Below are positions 1 through 8,941 of a stretch of DNA of 64,000 nucleotides, in pieces (within the stretch, counting starts at the first letter, position 1; each line of letters starts with the position of its first letter). The stretch comes from Moellerella sp963519845. Its GTDB lineage: Bacteria > Pseudomonadota > Gammaproteobacteria > Enterobacterales > Enterobacteriaceae. The translations under genes were made by a program, and so were the position numbers. Location of the stretch: NCBI GenBank assembly GCA_963519845.1, contig CAUQNX010000009.1:1-64000 (forward strand). The letters run 5' to 3'. The notes beneath the pieces are model-generated. The model was not told the DNA's origin. It made no database searches and saw only the letters and a program-made list of their open reading frames with translations.

Positions 1-2
1 TT

Positions 3-743
3 AGAAATTTATCCATCAATAATAGATTAAACTCTATTTCAGCGCAGATTATGGCCGGTGAACAAATTCATTTAGTCGGTGCTAACGGCTCGGGTAAAAG
101 CTCGTTGATTTCGGCTTTAAGTGGCTACTTAGCTTTTGACGGGCAAATTGAGATCAAGGGGCGATCATTAGCACATTATTCAGTGCGTAAATTGGCGAAT
201 ATTCGCAGTTGTCTATTACAACAAATGGTCACCACACCCATATTAAGAGTTTTTCAATATTTGACTCTTTTTTATACATCGAATGAATATAACAACAGAT
301 TGTTTAATTCATTGTGCGATGACTTCCAATTAGAACATCTATTATCTAAATCTATTAATCGACTATCCGGTGGCGAATGGCAGCGGGTCAAGATAGTCGC
401 GGTATTTTTGCAGGTATGGACGGCGGAAGATTTATGCGGCAAATTTATTTTGCTGGATGAACCAAAAAACAATTTAGATATCTTACATCAAGCCAGTTTA
501 GATAAATGGATTAAATATTTTTGTCAGAAGGCAGGAACAGTTATAATGAGCAGCCATGATTTAAGTCACTCTTATGAATATGCAAGTGGGATATGGCTGA
601 TGTCTCAGGGTAAATTGATCGCTGCAGGCGCACCGGAAGATGTAATGACGGAGACTAACCTATCTGATGTATTTGGCGCGAAAATAAAGTTGACCGAAGG
701 TTCGCAACGGCAATTCTGGCAGGTAATTAACTTTGACGATTAA
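3..743 (+). CDS. btuD: Vitamin B12 import ATP-binding protein BtuD (5' end outside window)
   Basis: ATPase of the BtuCD cobalamin importer at the inner membrane. The reading frame is open to the left edge of the window. The first ATG (position 51) lies just before the Walker A motif (GANGSGKS), where E. coli BtuD already has about 25 residues, so that ATG is not the start and the gene is cut by the window. The ABC signature LSGGEWQR, Walker B (FILLDEP) and the H-loop (SSHD) follow in order. The 3' end is complete, with a TAA stop. Next to arn and nlpC the identity is secure; in E. coli btuD is directly followed by nlpC. Confidence 0.9.
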   Translation, partial: RNLSINNRLNSISAQIMAGEQIHLVGANGSGKSSLISALSGYLAFDGQIEIKGRSLAHYSVRKLANIRSCLLQQMVTTPILRVFQYLTLFYTSNEYNNRLFNSLCDDFQLEHLLSKSINRLSGGEWQRVKIVAVFLQVWTAEDLCGKFILLDEPKNNLDILHQASLDKWIKYFCQKAGTVIMSSHDLSHSYEYASGIWLMSQGKLIAAGAPEDVMTETNLSDVFGAKIKLTEGSQRQFWQVINFDD

Positions 744-809
744 ACAAAAACTTGTTCTAATCGGTCGTTTTTGGCTTTTATATGGAAAAGCGAATGAAAG
801 TTGATGTGC

Positions 810-844
810 GGTTAAAGAAACATTAGCTAGAATAACAATACTAT
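810..844 (+). promoter_or_regulatory. Possible arn operon promoter with weak PhoP/PmrA-type repeat
   Basis: Two imperfect hexamers, GGTTAA and CATTAG, are separated by 5 bases (810-826). They lie 12 bases upstream of a -10-like TACTAT (839-844). This is the geometry of PhoP- and PmrA-type promoters, but the half-sites match either consensus poorly. It is a guess from position and spacing only. Confidence 0.25.
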
Positions 845-868
845 TGGCAGAATTAGGCAATATAGCAT

Positions 869-2014
869 ATGAATAATTTTCTTCCCTTTTCCCGTCCCGC
901 TATTGGGGATGAAGAAATTAAGGCAGTAGAACAAGTATTACGTTCAGGATGGATCACTACTGGCCCGCAGAATCATCAACTTGAAGAAGACTTTTGCCAG
1001 CGTTATGGCTGTAAACATGCGATTGCATTGGCATCCGCGACTGCGGGTATGCATGTTGCGTTAATGGCTTTGGGGATTGGTCCCGGTGATGAGGTGATCA
1101 CGCCTTCACAAACATGGGTATCGACCATCAATATGATCGTGCTGCTCGGTGCTGAGCCTGTGATGATTGATGTTGATCGCGATACTTTGATGATCCAACC
1201 CGAAGCCGTTGAAAAAGCCATCACAGCAAGAACCAAGGCGATTATTCCAGTGCACTATGCTGGCGCACCTTGTGATCTCGATGCCTTGCGTGCAATCGCT
1301 AATAAAGCGGGAGTGCCATTAATCGAAGATGCGGCTCACGCTGTGGGAACGCGCTATAAAGATGAGTGGGTAGGGCAAAAGGGCACTGCCATATTTTCAT
1401 TCCACGCGATTAAAAATGTCACTTGCGCTGAAGGCGGTCTATTAGTTACTGATGATGACCAACTCGCCGCACGCGTGCGTAGTTTAAAATTCCACGGCTT
1501 AGCTGTTGATGCCTTCGATCGCCAAGTTCAGGGCAGAAAGCCACAAGCTGAGGTGGTTGAACCGGGTTTTAAATATAACCTGTCTGATATTCACGCCGCC
1601 ATTGCCGTAGTGCAGCTATCACGAGTTGAAGAACTTAATGGCAAAAGAGCAGCATTAAGTGCGCGCTATCGTGAAGCACTGAAAGATTCAGCTCTCCAGA
1701 TGTTGTCGGTTCCCGCTTATGAACACGGTCATACACACCATTTATTTATGGTGCGTGTTGATAAAGCTGCTTGTGGTATTGACCGCGACACCTTTATGGA
1801 GAAGTTAAAAGAGAAAAATATTGGGACTGGGCTACACTTCCGTGCCGCTCATACCCAAAAATACTACCGTGAACGCTATCCCGCACTCTCATTACCTCAA
1901 TCTGAGTGGAACTCAGCCACATTATGTTCGCTGCCCCTATTCCCAGATATGACTGATGCGGATGTAGACCGCGTAGTAACAGCAATACATGAAATACTTT
2001 TGGAGTCCAAATAG
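869..2014 (+). CDS. arnB: UDP-4-amino-4-deoxy-L-arabinose--oxoglutarate aminotransferase
   Basis: PLP-dependent DegT/DnrJ/EryC1 aminotransferase that makes UDP-L-Ara4N from the 4-keto sugar using glutamate, in the cytoplasm. It has 381 residues, the usual size. The PLP lysine is K182 in the segment SFHAIKNVT, and D154 of the EDAAHA motif is the expected cofactor partner. It is the first gene of arnBCADTEF; the stop shares one base with the GTG start of arnC, so the operon is translationally coupled. The start at 869 has a weak AGG about 11 bases upstream. Confidence 0.97.
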   Translation: MNNFLPFSRPAIGDEEIKAVEQVLRSGWITTGPQNHQLEEDFCQRYGCKHAIALASATAGMHVALMALGIGPGDEVITPSQTWVSTINMIVLLGAEPVMIDVDRDTLMIQPEAVEKAITARTKAIIPVHYAGAPCDLDALRAIANKAGVPLIEDAAHAVGTRYKDEWVGQKGTAIFSFHAIKNVTCAEGGLLVTDDDQLAARVRSLKFHGLAVDAFDRQVQGRKPQAEVVEPGFKYNLSDIHAAIAVVQLSRVEELNGKRAALSARYREALKDSALQMLSVPAYEHGHTHHLFMVRVDKAACGIDRDTFMEKLKEKNIGTGLHFRAAHTQKYYRERYPALSLPQSEWNSATLCSLPLFPDMTDADVDRVVTAIHEILLESK

Positions 2015-3006
2015 TGTCATTTGAAGATGAGTTTGAAGAGATAAAAAAAGTCTCTGTTGTAATCCCTGTTTATAATGAAGAGCAGAGTTTGCCTCAGTTA
2101 CTATCACGCACCATTGCGGCTTGTAAGCAACTTTCTCAACCCTATGAATTAATTTTGGTTGATGATGGCAGTAGCGATCGCTCGGTTAAGTTAATGACTG
2201 AAGCAGCTGAAGATCCCGATAACCATGTTATCGCTATTATTCTGAATCGTAACTATGGCCAACACTCGGCGATTATGGCGGGTTTTAATCAGGCTGATGG
2301 CGATTTAGTCATTACCTTAGATGCTGATTTACAGAATCCACCGGAAGAGATTCCGCGCTTAGTGCAAACAGCGGAGAAGGGCTATGACGTTGTAGGTACA
2401 CGCCGCGCTAATCGTCAAGATTCTTGGTTCCGTAAATCTGCGTCAAAATTGATTAATGCGATGATCACACGAGCAACGGGTCGCTCTATGGGTGATTATG
2501 GTTGTATGTTACGTGCTTATCGTCGTCATATCATTGTTGCGATGTTACAATGCCACGAAAGAAGTACTTTTATACCTATTTTGGCGAACACCTTCGCACG
2601 TCGTACCATTGAAATTGATGTGGCTCATGCTGAGCGCGAATTTGGTGACTCCAAATACAGTTTCTTAAAACTGATCAATCTAATGTATGACTTGCTGACA
2701 TGCTTGACGACAGCGCCACTGCGCTTATTAAGTGTCGTTGGTAGTGTTATTGCGGCGTCTGGATTCTTGCTCGCCGTGCTATTGATTGTGCTCCGTCTGA
2801 TTTTCGGTGCTATTTGGGCCGCTGACGGCGTCTTCACGCTATTTGCTATACTCTTTATGTTTATTGGCGCGCAATTTGTTGCTATGGGTCTGTTAGGTGA
2901 ATATATCGGCAGAATTTATAATGACGTACGTGCACGCCCTCGCTATTTTATTCAAAAAGTAATCGGTGCAGATAGTAAAACCGACAAAAATCAGGAAGAA
3001 AACTAA
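2014..3006 (+). CDS. arnC: Undecaprenyl-phosphate 4-deoxy-4-formamido-L-arabinose transferase
   Basis: Family 2 glycosyltransferase that moves L-Ara4FN from UDP to undecaprenyl phosphate on the cytoplasmic face of the inner membrane. The N-terminal GT-A domain shows VSVVIPVYNEE, the nucleotide-binding VDDGSSD and the LDADLQNPP acceptor motif. Two hydrophobic segments near residues 235-260 and 270-300 anchor the C-terminus. It has 330 residues. Translation starts at a GTG that overlaps the arnB stop by one base; no ATG is available in frame nearby. The stop overlaps the arnA ATG. Confidence 0.96.
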   Translation: MSFEDEFEEIKKVSVVIPVYNEEQSLPQLLSRTIAACKQLSQPYELILVDDGSSDRSVKLMTEAAEDPDNHVIAIILNRNYGQHSAIMAGFNQADGDLVITLDADLQNPPEEIPRLVQTAEKGYDVVGTRRANRQDSWFRKSASKLINAMITRATGRSMGDYGCMLRAYRRHIIVAMLQCHERSTFIPILANTFARRTIEIDVAHAEREFGDSKYSFLKLINLMYDLLTCLTTAPLRLLSVVGSVIAASGFLLAVLLIVLRLIFGAIWAADGVFTLFAILFMFIGAQFVAMGLLGEYIGRIYNDVRARPRYFIQKVIGADSKTDKNQEEN

Positions 3007-4988
3007 TGAAAGCAATTGTTTTTGCCTACCATGATATTGGCTGTGTTGGGCTGAAAGCGCTTAAAAAAGCGGGTTTCGATATTCAGGCTGTATTCACTCA
3101 TACCGATGATCCGAATGAAAACCACTTTTACTCCTCTGTCGCGCGCGTCAGTGCTGAAATGGAACTCCCTGTATATGCACCGGATGATGTTAATCACCCG
3201 TTATGGGTTGAGCGTATTCGTGAATTAAAAGCGGACGTCATTTTTTCATTCTATTATCGCGATATGTTGAATGAAGAGGTATTGGCATTAGCACCTAAAG
3301 GAGCATTTAACCTTCATGGCTCACTGTTACCTAAATACCGTGGCCGCGCACCTATTAATTGGGCTGTATTAAAAGGTGAGACTGAAACGGGCGTGACACT
3401 GCATAAAATGGTTGCTAAAGCGGATGCTGGCGATATCGTTGCACAGCAAAAAGTGACTATCAGTGAAACCGATACCTCTTTAACTGTTCATGCCAAAGTG
3501 CGTGAAGCTGCTGAAATCTTACTGGATAGAGTGCTGCCACAGATTGAATCCGGTGATTATACTTCGACTGCACAGAATGAAAGTGAAGCGACCTACTTTG
3601 GCCGACGCACTGCAAAAGATGGCTTGATCGATTGGAGCCGTTCTGCAACTGAAGTTAATAATTTGATTCGTGCAGTGACTGAACCTTACCCAGGTGCCTT
3701 TACCTATTTAGGCGCAAATAAGATGATTATCTGGCGTGCGCGTATTCTGACTGAAAACAGCGACAAGCGTCCTGGTACTGTATTATCAACAGATCCACTG
3801 CGTATTACTTGTGGTGAAGGTGTGATTGAAGTAGTGAGTGGCCAAGGCGTTTCTGGTCTTTATATGCAAGGTAGCCGCTTATCTACCGAAATGGGTATTG
3901 TAACTGACGTTCGCGTTGGCGCTAAACCTACTGCACAAGTTAAACGTCGTAAACGCGTATTAATCCTTGGTGTGAATGGCTTTATTGGTAACCATCTGAC
4001 TGAGCGTTTATTAGCTGACGGTAACTATGATATCTATGGTATGGATATCAGCTCTTCAGCCATTGACCGCTTTATTGGCAATCCTAACTTCCACTTTATC
4101 GAAGGTGATGTCAGCATTCACACCGAGTGGATCGAATACCACATTAAAAAATGTGATGTTATTCTGCCGCTGGTGGCTATCGCGACACCAATCGAATATA
4201 CCCGTAATCCACTGCGTGTATTCGAACTAGACTTCGAAGAGAACCTGAAAATTGTTCGCTACTGTGCGAAATATAACAAACGTATTATCTTCCCATCGAC
4301 CTCTGAAGTTTATGGTATGTGTGATGATAAAGAGTTTGATGAAGATAATTCACGTCTGATCGTCGGCCCAATTAATAAACAACGCTGGATCTACTCAGTG
4401 TCTAAACAGCTGCTCGACCGAGTCATTTGGGCATACGGCGAAAAAGAAGGTCTGAAATTTACCTTATTCCGTCCGTTTAACTGGATGGGACCGCGTCTTG
4501 ATAGCCTGAACTCAGCACGTATTGGTAGCTCACGTGCTATCACTCAGCTGATCCTCAATTTGGTTGAAGGTTCGCCGATTAAATTGGTGGATGGTGGCGA
4601 GCAAAAACGCTGCTTTACTGATATTAAAGATGGTATCGAAGCGCTATTCCGTATTATTGAAAATAAAGACGGTAAATGTGACGGTCAAATCATCAATATC
4701 GGTAACCCAACTAACGAAGCTAGTATTCGTCAGTTGGCCGAAATGCTGTTGGAGTGCTTTGAAAAACATCCATCTCGTAAACACTTCCCGCCATTCTCTG
4801 GTTTCCGCGAAATAGAGAGCAGCAGCTACTATGGTAAAGGATATCAGGATGTTGAACACCGTAAACCTAGTATTGAAAATGCCCGTATCCTGCTTGACTG
4901 GGTACCGACTATCGATATGAAAGACACGGTTGAAGAGACGCTCGATTTCTTCCTTCAAGGTGCTGTGGAAGAGTTAGGTACAAACTAA
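3006..4988 (+). CDS. arnA: Bifunctional UDP-glucuronate decarboxylase / UDP-Ara4N formyltransferase
   Basis: Two-domain enzyme of 660 residues, as in E. coli. The N-terminal formyltransferase domain (about 1-300) carries N102, H104 and D140, the known catalytic set, within FNLHGSLLPKYRGRAP and AKADAGDIV. The C-terminal dehydrogenase/decarboxylase domain (about 315-660) has the NAD-binding LGVNGFIG, S433-E434 in STSEVYG, and a YxxxK motif (YSVSK). The first step oxidatively decarboxylates UDP-glucuronate; the second formylates UDP-Ara4N. The ATG overlaps the arnC stop (TAATG) and the stop overlaps arnD in the same way. Confidence 0.98.
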   Translation: MKAIVFAYHDIGCVGLKALKKAGFDIQAVFTHTDDPNENHFYSSVARVSAEMELPVYAPDDVNHPLWVERIRELKADVIFSFYYRDMLNEEVLALAPKGAFNLHGSLLPKYRGRAPINWAVLKGETETGVTLHKMVAKADAGDIVAQQKVTISETDTSLTVHAKVREAAEILLDRVLPQIESGDYTSTAQNESEATYFGRRTAKDGLIDWSRSATEVNNLIRAVTEPYPGAFTYLGANKMIIWRARILTENSDKRPGTVLSTDPLRITCGEGVIEVVSGQGVSGLYMQGSRLSTEMGIVTDVRVGAKPTAQVKRRKRVLILGVNGFIGNHLTERLLADGNYDIYGMDISSSAIDRFIGNPNFHFIEGDVSIHTEWIEYHIKKCDVILPLVAIATPIEYTRNPLRVFELDFEENLKIVRYCAKYNKRIIFPSTSEVYGMCDDKEFDEDNSRLIVGPINKQRWIYSVSKQLLDRVIWAYGEKEGLKFTLFRPFNWMGPRLDSLNSARIGSSRAITQLILNLVEGSPIKLVDGGEQKRCFTDIKDGIEALFRIIENKDGKCDGQIINIGNPTNEASIRQLAEMLLECFEKHPSRKHFPPFSGFREIESSSYYGKGYQDVEHRKPSIENARILLDWVPTIDMKDTVEETLDFFLQGAVEELGTN

Positions 4989-5881
4989 TGAAAAAAGTTG
5001 GCTTGAGAATTGACGTGGATACCTACAGAGGGACGAAAGAAGGTGTTCCACAACTGCTTAAAGCGCTTAAAAAGCATAACATTCAAGCTAGCTTTTTCTT
5101 TAGTGTTGGGCCGGATAACATGGGGCGTCATTTATGGCGCCTTTTGCGGCCTAAATTCTTATGGAAAATGCTGAGATCCAATGCAGCATCTCTGTATGGA
5201 TTGGATATCCTGTTAGCAGGAACCGCATGGCCGGGTAAGAAAATAGCCAAAGATTTAGGTTATTTGATGAAACAGGTCGCTGAAGAGGGTCATGAGGTGG
5301 GTCTCCACGCTTGGGATCATCAAGGCTGGCAAGCGAAAGTTGGTCGCTGGTCGATATCCGAGTTAACTGAACAGGTACGACTCGGTGTTGATGCTTTACA
5401 GCAGGCGACGGGACAAGCCGTTAGCTGCTCTGCGGTGGCGGGTTGGCGAGCTGATGAGCGCGTGCTGGATGTGAAGCAAGCCTTTGGATTCAAATATAAT
5501 AGTGATTGTCGAGGTCAATATCCTTTCCGTCCGATATTAACCGATGGATCTATAGGTGCAGTTCAAATCCCTGTTACCTTACCTACCTATGATGAAGTGG
5601 TTGGCACTATCATTAGTGATGATGCTTTTAATGACTTTATCTTACAGGCGATTAAAGATGATCAGGGTGTGCCAGTTTATACCATTCATACTGAAGTGGA
5701 AGGTATGTCAAAAGCGGCACAATTTGAGCAGCTACTCGAAAAAATTCAACAACAAGATATTCAATTTTGTGCATTAAGTGAACTGATACCGGAAGATACT
5801 GACTCGCTTCCTCTCGGTAAAGTGGTGAGATCTGCTTTCCCTGGGAGAGAAGGATGGCTGGGCTGTCAACAAGAAGGATAA
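4988..5881 (+). CDS. arnD: 4-deoxy-4-formamido-L-arabinose-phosphoundecaprenol deformylase
   Basis: NodB-type polysaccharide-deacetylase fold of 297 residues. It removes the formyl group from undecaprenyl-phosphate-Ara4FN, so that free L-Ara4N can be flipped and transferred. The metal-site motifs are visible: D9/D11 in LRIDVDTYRG and H102 onward in HEVGLHAWDH. The start overlaps the arnA stop by one base. It sits in the conserved position between arnA and arnT. Confidence 0.96.
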   Translation: MKKVGLRIDVDTYRGTKEGVPQLLKALKKHNIQASFFFSVGPDNMGRHLWRLLRPKFLWKMLRSNAASLYGLDILLAGTAWPGKKIAKDLGYLMKQVAEEGHEVGLHAWDHQGWQAKVGRWSISELTEQVRLGVDALQQATGQAVSCSAVAGWRADERVLDVKQAFGFKYNSDCRGQYPFRPILTDGSIGAVQIPVTLPTYDEVVGTIISDDAFNDFILQAIKDDQGVPVYTIHTEVEGMSKAAQFEQLLEKIQQQDIQFCALSELIPEDTDSLPLGKVVRSAFPGREGWLGCQQEG

Positions 5882-5887
5882 AAGGAT

Positions 5888-7549
5888 ATGTTGAATAACC
5901 GGGCTAGCAAAGTAGGGGCTTTTCTATTGGCCCTTTTTTTTGCCCTGACTTATTTACTCCCGCTAAATGGTCGTCTAATTTGGCAACCCGATGAAACGCG
6001 CTATGCGGAAATCAGTCGGGAGATGCTACAACGAGGAGATTGGATCGTCCCCTATTTTCTCGATATTCGCTATTTCGAAAAACCAGTGGCGGGATATTGG
6101 ATCAACAATATCAGTCAGATGCTTTTTGGCCATAGCAATTTTGCTGTACGCTTTGGTTCGGTTTTTTGTATTCTAATTAGTGCTGTATTGGTCTATTTTA
6201 TGGCGAAAATGATGTGGCGTAATCGTCATGTTGCTTTTGTTGCCAGCTTTATCTATGTATCCATGTTCTTAGTTTTTGCTATTGGTACTTACAGTGTATT
6301 AGATCCTATGTTCTCCCTATGGGTTACCGCGAGTATGTTCTGCTGTCTATGGGCACTCAAAGCTGAGACGGTGAAAGGCAAGGTAGCAGCTTGGATAGCA
6401 CTAGGGTTAGCCTGTGGAATGGCCTTTATGACTAAGGGCTTTTTGGCATTAGCGATACCTGTTATTGCCATGCTCCCCATTACCCTATATCAAAGACGTT
6501 TTATGGAGATGGTGAAATACGGTTTATTAGCTGTGTTAGCTGCCGTATTGATCAGTTTGCCTTGGGCGTTGGCCATTGCTAAACTTGAGCCTGATTTCTG
6601 GAACTATTTCTTTTGGATTGAACACGTTAAACGTTTTACCGCCGACGATGCACAGCATGTTGCCCCTTTTTGGTACTATATTCCTATTATTATTCTGGGG
6701 ACACTTCCTTGGCTAGGTTTACTACCGGGTGCGCTGTGTAAAAGTTGGCGAGAGCGAAAATCACATCCAGAGATGTTCTTTATCCTCTGCTGGTTTGTGG
6801 TGCCTTTTATCTTCTTTAGTATTTCAAAAGGAAAGCTGCCAACCTATATGCTGCCATTTATGGCACCGCTGGCCTTAATGATGGCAAAATTTGGCGTCGA
6901 TTGTGTGCGTAACGGCAATATGAACCCGTTAAAAATGAACGGTATCATTAATGTGTGCGTCGGTGTTGCAGCGGTTATCGCCATAGTGATAGTTGGATTT
7001 TTCGTTAAGCGCCCACTATTTGAAGCGGACGAGTGGCCTAAATTAGTGTTAGGGATTGTCTCTTTCTCTCTATGGGGCATTATTGGTTATCTCTGTTTTG
7101 TGTTAAATGCGAAACATTGGCTATGGGCGGCATCTTGCTCATTAGCGGTTAGCTTAAGTATTGGCAGCGCCTTACCGAAAAATACCATTGATTCTAAATT
7201 GCCACAGAATTTTATTGCTCAAAATCATGACTTATTACAGAACAGTCATTACTTGATGGCCAATAATGTTGGCGTGGCGGCGGGTCTGGCGTGGGAGACT
7301 AATAGGTCTGAAATCTACCTCTATAACAGTAGTGGTGAATTGACCTATGGGATTGAGAATTTTGAAGATAGCCAATATCGGTTAATCAAACCCGACGCTT
7401 TTGCGGCTTGGTTAGCAAATGCACGCAAAGAGGGACAAGTTACTGTGGTCTTCTTGTTAAGGAAGAAGGACGATTTACCTGATGTCCCTACGCCTGACCG
7501 CACAATTCGTAACTCACGAATGGCTATTCTGGTTTATAAGCAACAATGA
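5888..7549 (+). CDS. arnT: Lipid A 4-amino-4-deoxy-L-arabinose transferase (polymyxin resistance)
   Basis: Integral-membrane GT-C glycosyltransferase that transfers L-Ara4N from undecaprenyl phosphate to lipid A phosphates on the periplasmic face, lowering the negative charge and giving polymyxin resistance. It has 553 residues, a dozen or so hydrophobic segments, and a soluble C-terminal part from about residue 440. The first periplasmic loop holds the conserved acidic motif QPDETRYAEI (D35, E36). A good ribosome site (AAGGA, bases 5874-5886 region) precedes the ATG. The stop overlaps the arnE start (ATGA). Confidence 0.97.
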   Translation: MLNNRASKVGAFLLALFFALTYLLPLNGRLIWQPDETRYAEISREMLQRGDWIVPYFLDIRYFEKPVAGYWINNISQMLFGHSNFAVRFGSVFCILISAVLVYFMAKMMWRNRHVAFVASFIYVSMFLVFAIGTYSVLDPMFSLWVTASMFCCLWALKAETVKGKVAAWIALGLACGMAFMTKGFLALAIPVIAMLPITLYQRRFMEMVKYGLLAVLAAVLISLPWALAIAKLEPDFWNYFFWIEHVKRFTADDAQHVAPFWYYIPIIILGTLPWLGLLPGALCKSWRERKSHPEMFFILCWFVVPFIFFSISKGKLPTYMLPFMAPLALMMAKFGVDCVRNGNMNPLKMNGIINVCVGVAAVIAIVIVGFFVKRPLFEADEWPKLVLGIVSFSLWGIIGYLCFVLNAKHWLWAASCSLAVSLSIGSALPKNTIDSKLPQNFIAQNHDLLQNSHYLMANNVGVAAGLAWETNRSEIYLYNSSGELTYGIENFEDSQYRLIKPDAFAAWLANARKEGQVTVVFLLRKKDDLPDVPTPDRTIRNSRMAILVYKQQ

Positions 7550-7890
7550 TCAGTCAGCTACTGTTATTACTGATGGTGAGCCTATTAACCTGTGCCGGAC
7601 AAGTGAGCCAGAAGCAGGCGGTCGTCTGTTGGCAAAGTGATAAAGCGAATAAAAATGCATCAGCCGCTAAATGGCTGGTGCTCGCGCTTTTGCTGCTGGG
7701 TATCGGCATGTTATTTTGGCTGAAACTATTAAAAGTGATGCCCCTAAGTTTGGCTTATCCGATGTTAAGTCTTAATTTTGTGATAGTTACGCTGATCGGT
7801 CAGTTTATTTATCATGAAAAAGTAGGTAAACATCATTGGATGGGAATAGTGGCGATCATGTTGGGTATCTTATTGATGAGCTTGAATTAA
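7546..7890 (+). CDS. arnE: Undecaprenyl-phosphate-Ara4N flippase subunit ArnE
   Basis: Small multidrug-resistance-like (EamA/SMR fold) membrane protein of 114 residues with four hydrophobic segments. With ArnF it is thought to flip undecaprenyl-phosphate-L-Ara4N across the inner membrane. Translation is coupled to arnT by an ATGA overlap and to arnF by TAATG. Identification rests on family look and on the fixed sixth place in the operon. Confidence 0.93.
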   Translation: MISQLLLLLMVSLLTCAGQVSQKQAVVCWQSDKANKNASAAKWLVLALLLLGIGMLFWLKLLKVMPLSLAYPMLSLNFVIVTLIGQFIYHEKVGKHHWMGIVAIMLGILLMSLN

Positions 7891-8300
7891 TGAAAGGTTA
7901 CTTGTGGGGTATTGGCAGTGTGTTGCTGGTGACAGGCGCACAACTCTGTTTAAAAATAGGTGTGGTGAACTTACCCTCATTTGAACTTGGCTGGCACTGG
8001 TTAGAGATAAATTGGTTACTGGCTAACCTCCAGCCCTTAGCGATTATATTTACTGGCTTAGTGGGTTATGCGCTTTCAATGTTTTGTTGGCTATTTACCC
8101 TCAAATATATTCCACTTAATAAAGCCTATCCATTAATTAGTTTGAGCTATATTTTTGTCTATTTGCTGGCGATCTTATTGCCTTGGTTTAATGAACCGGC
8201 AACTTGGTTAAAAAGCGCAGGAATTGGCTTTATTCTGCTGGGTATTTGGTTGATTAGTCAGCCGGAAAAGAAAATTAGTTCGCAGACTAATAAGACGTGA
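7890..8300 (+). CDS. arnF: Undecaprenyl-phosphate-Ara4N flippase subunit ArnF
   Basis: Partner of ArnE, 136 residues, four hydrophobic segments. The frame is open further upstream to an ATG at 7836, but those 18 codons lie inside arnE and are polar. The start at 7890 (MKGYLWG) overlaps the arnE stop as TAATG, like the other junctions of this operon, and gives a membrane segment from residue 2 on. It is the last gene of the operon. Confidence 0.92.
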   Translation: MKGYLWGIGSVLLVTGAQLCLKIGVVNLPSFELGWHWLEINWLLANLQPLAIIFTGLVGYALSMFCWLFTLKYIPLNKAYPLISLSYIFVYLLAILLPWFNEPATWLKSAGIGFILLGIWLISQPEKKISSQTNKT

Positions 8301-8321
8301 CCATTTAAGTTTGCGTCTTAT
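8290..8321. terminator. Weak hairpin after arnF
   Basis: Eight-base inverted repeat (ATAAGACG / CGTCTTAT) with a 16-base loop, overlapping the arnF stop. There is no clear T-run, so it may be only a partial terminator before nlpC. Confidence 0.3.
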
Positions 8322-8384
8322 ATTGCTAGCTTATTATTTGCATCCTAATTGGGCTATTTCTCTGATAAGTATAAGTAGGCGCAT

Positions 8385-8867
8385 ATGATCATCAAACTTC
8401 CGTATTGGCCGTTACTCTTCACTCTGTTCTTGATTGGTTGCTCGTCGACCGTTAAAACTCCTGCGCCAGCGCTAAAAACTCAGTTGGCTGATCCCATTAT
8501 GACTATCGCTCAATTAAAAGATCAGCTGGATAAATGGCTAGGAACGCCTTATCAATATGGTGGCTTAGACCAAGGCGGCGTTGACTGTTCCGGCTTTGTC
8601 TATCGCACTTTTAGTGATCGCTTTGCTATTGAATTGCCTAGAACCACAGTAGCCCAAACTTCCTATGGAACTCGCATCAGTAAAGAGGATCTGCTGCCAG
8701 GTGATCTGGTTTTCTTTAAAACGGGCTCTGGTGAAAATGGTTTGCATGTAGGTATTTATGATACTGATAATAACTTTATCCATGCATCAACCAGCAAAGG
8801 TGTGATTCGCTCTTCTATGGATAATGTTTATTGGCGAAAGGTGTTTTGGCAAGCTAGACGTATTTGA
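8385..8867 (+). CDS. nlpC: NlpC/P60 family lipoprotein, probable cell-wall endopeptidase
   Basis: 160-residue lipoprotein. The signal peptide ends in the lipobox LIGC, so C19 is the predicted lipidated residue. The mature part is an NlpC/P60 papain-like domain with catalytic C68 in VDCSGFVY, H121 in LHVGIYD, and H133. Such enzymes cut D-Glu-mDAP links in peptidoglycan stem peptides in the periplasm. In E. coli nlpC sits directly beside btuD; here the arn operon lies between them, an arrangement also known from Yersinia. Exact substrate not shown by the sequence. Confidence 0.93.
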   Translation: MIIKLPYWPLLFTLFLIGCSSTVKTPAPALKTQLADPIMTIAQLKDQLDKWLGTPYQYGGLDQGGVDCSGFVYRTFSDRFAIELPRTTVAQTSYGTRISKEDLLPGDLVFFKTGSGENGLHVGIYDTDNNFIHASTSKGVIRSSMDNVYWRKVFWQARRI

Positions 8868-8878
8868 TTTCATAGCAA

Positions 8879-8906
8879 TTGCTGCATTTCATAGCCAATT
8901 TATGCT
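8879..8906 (+). promoter_or_regulatory. Predicted lplA promoter
   Basis: TTGCTG (8879-8884), 16-base spacer, TATGCT (8901-8906), ending 35 bases before the lplA ATG. A reasonable sigma-70 match in the only gap between nlpC and lplA. Confidence 0.35.
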
Positions 8907-8941
8907 AACGTATGGCAAATTACCTTTCCACGAGATAAGTT

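Noticed and set aside
4644..4958. 104-codon minus-strand frame inside arnA
   Set aside because: Fully antisense to a well-conserved enzyme domain; explained by codon bias.
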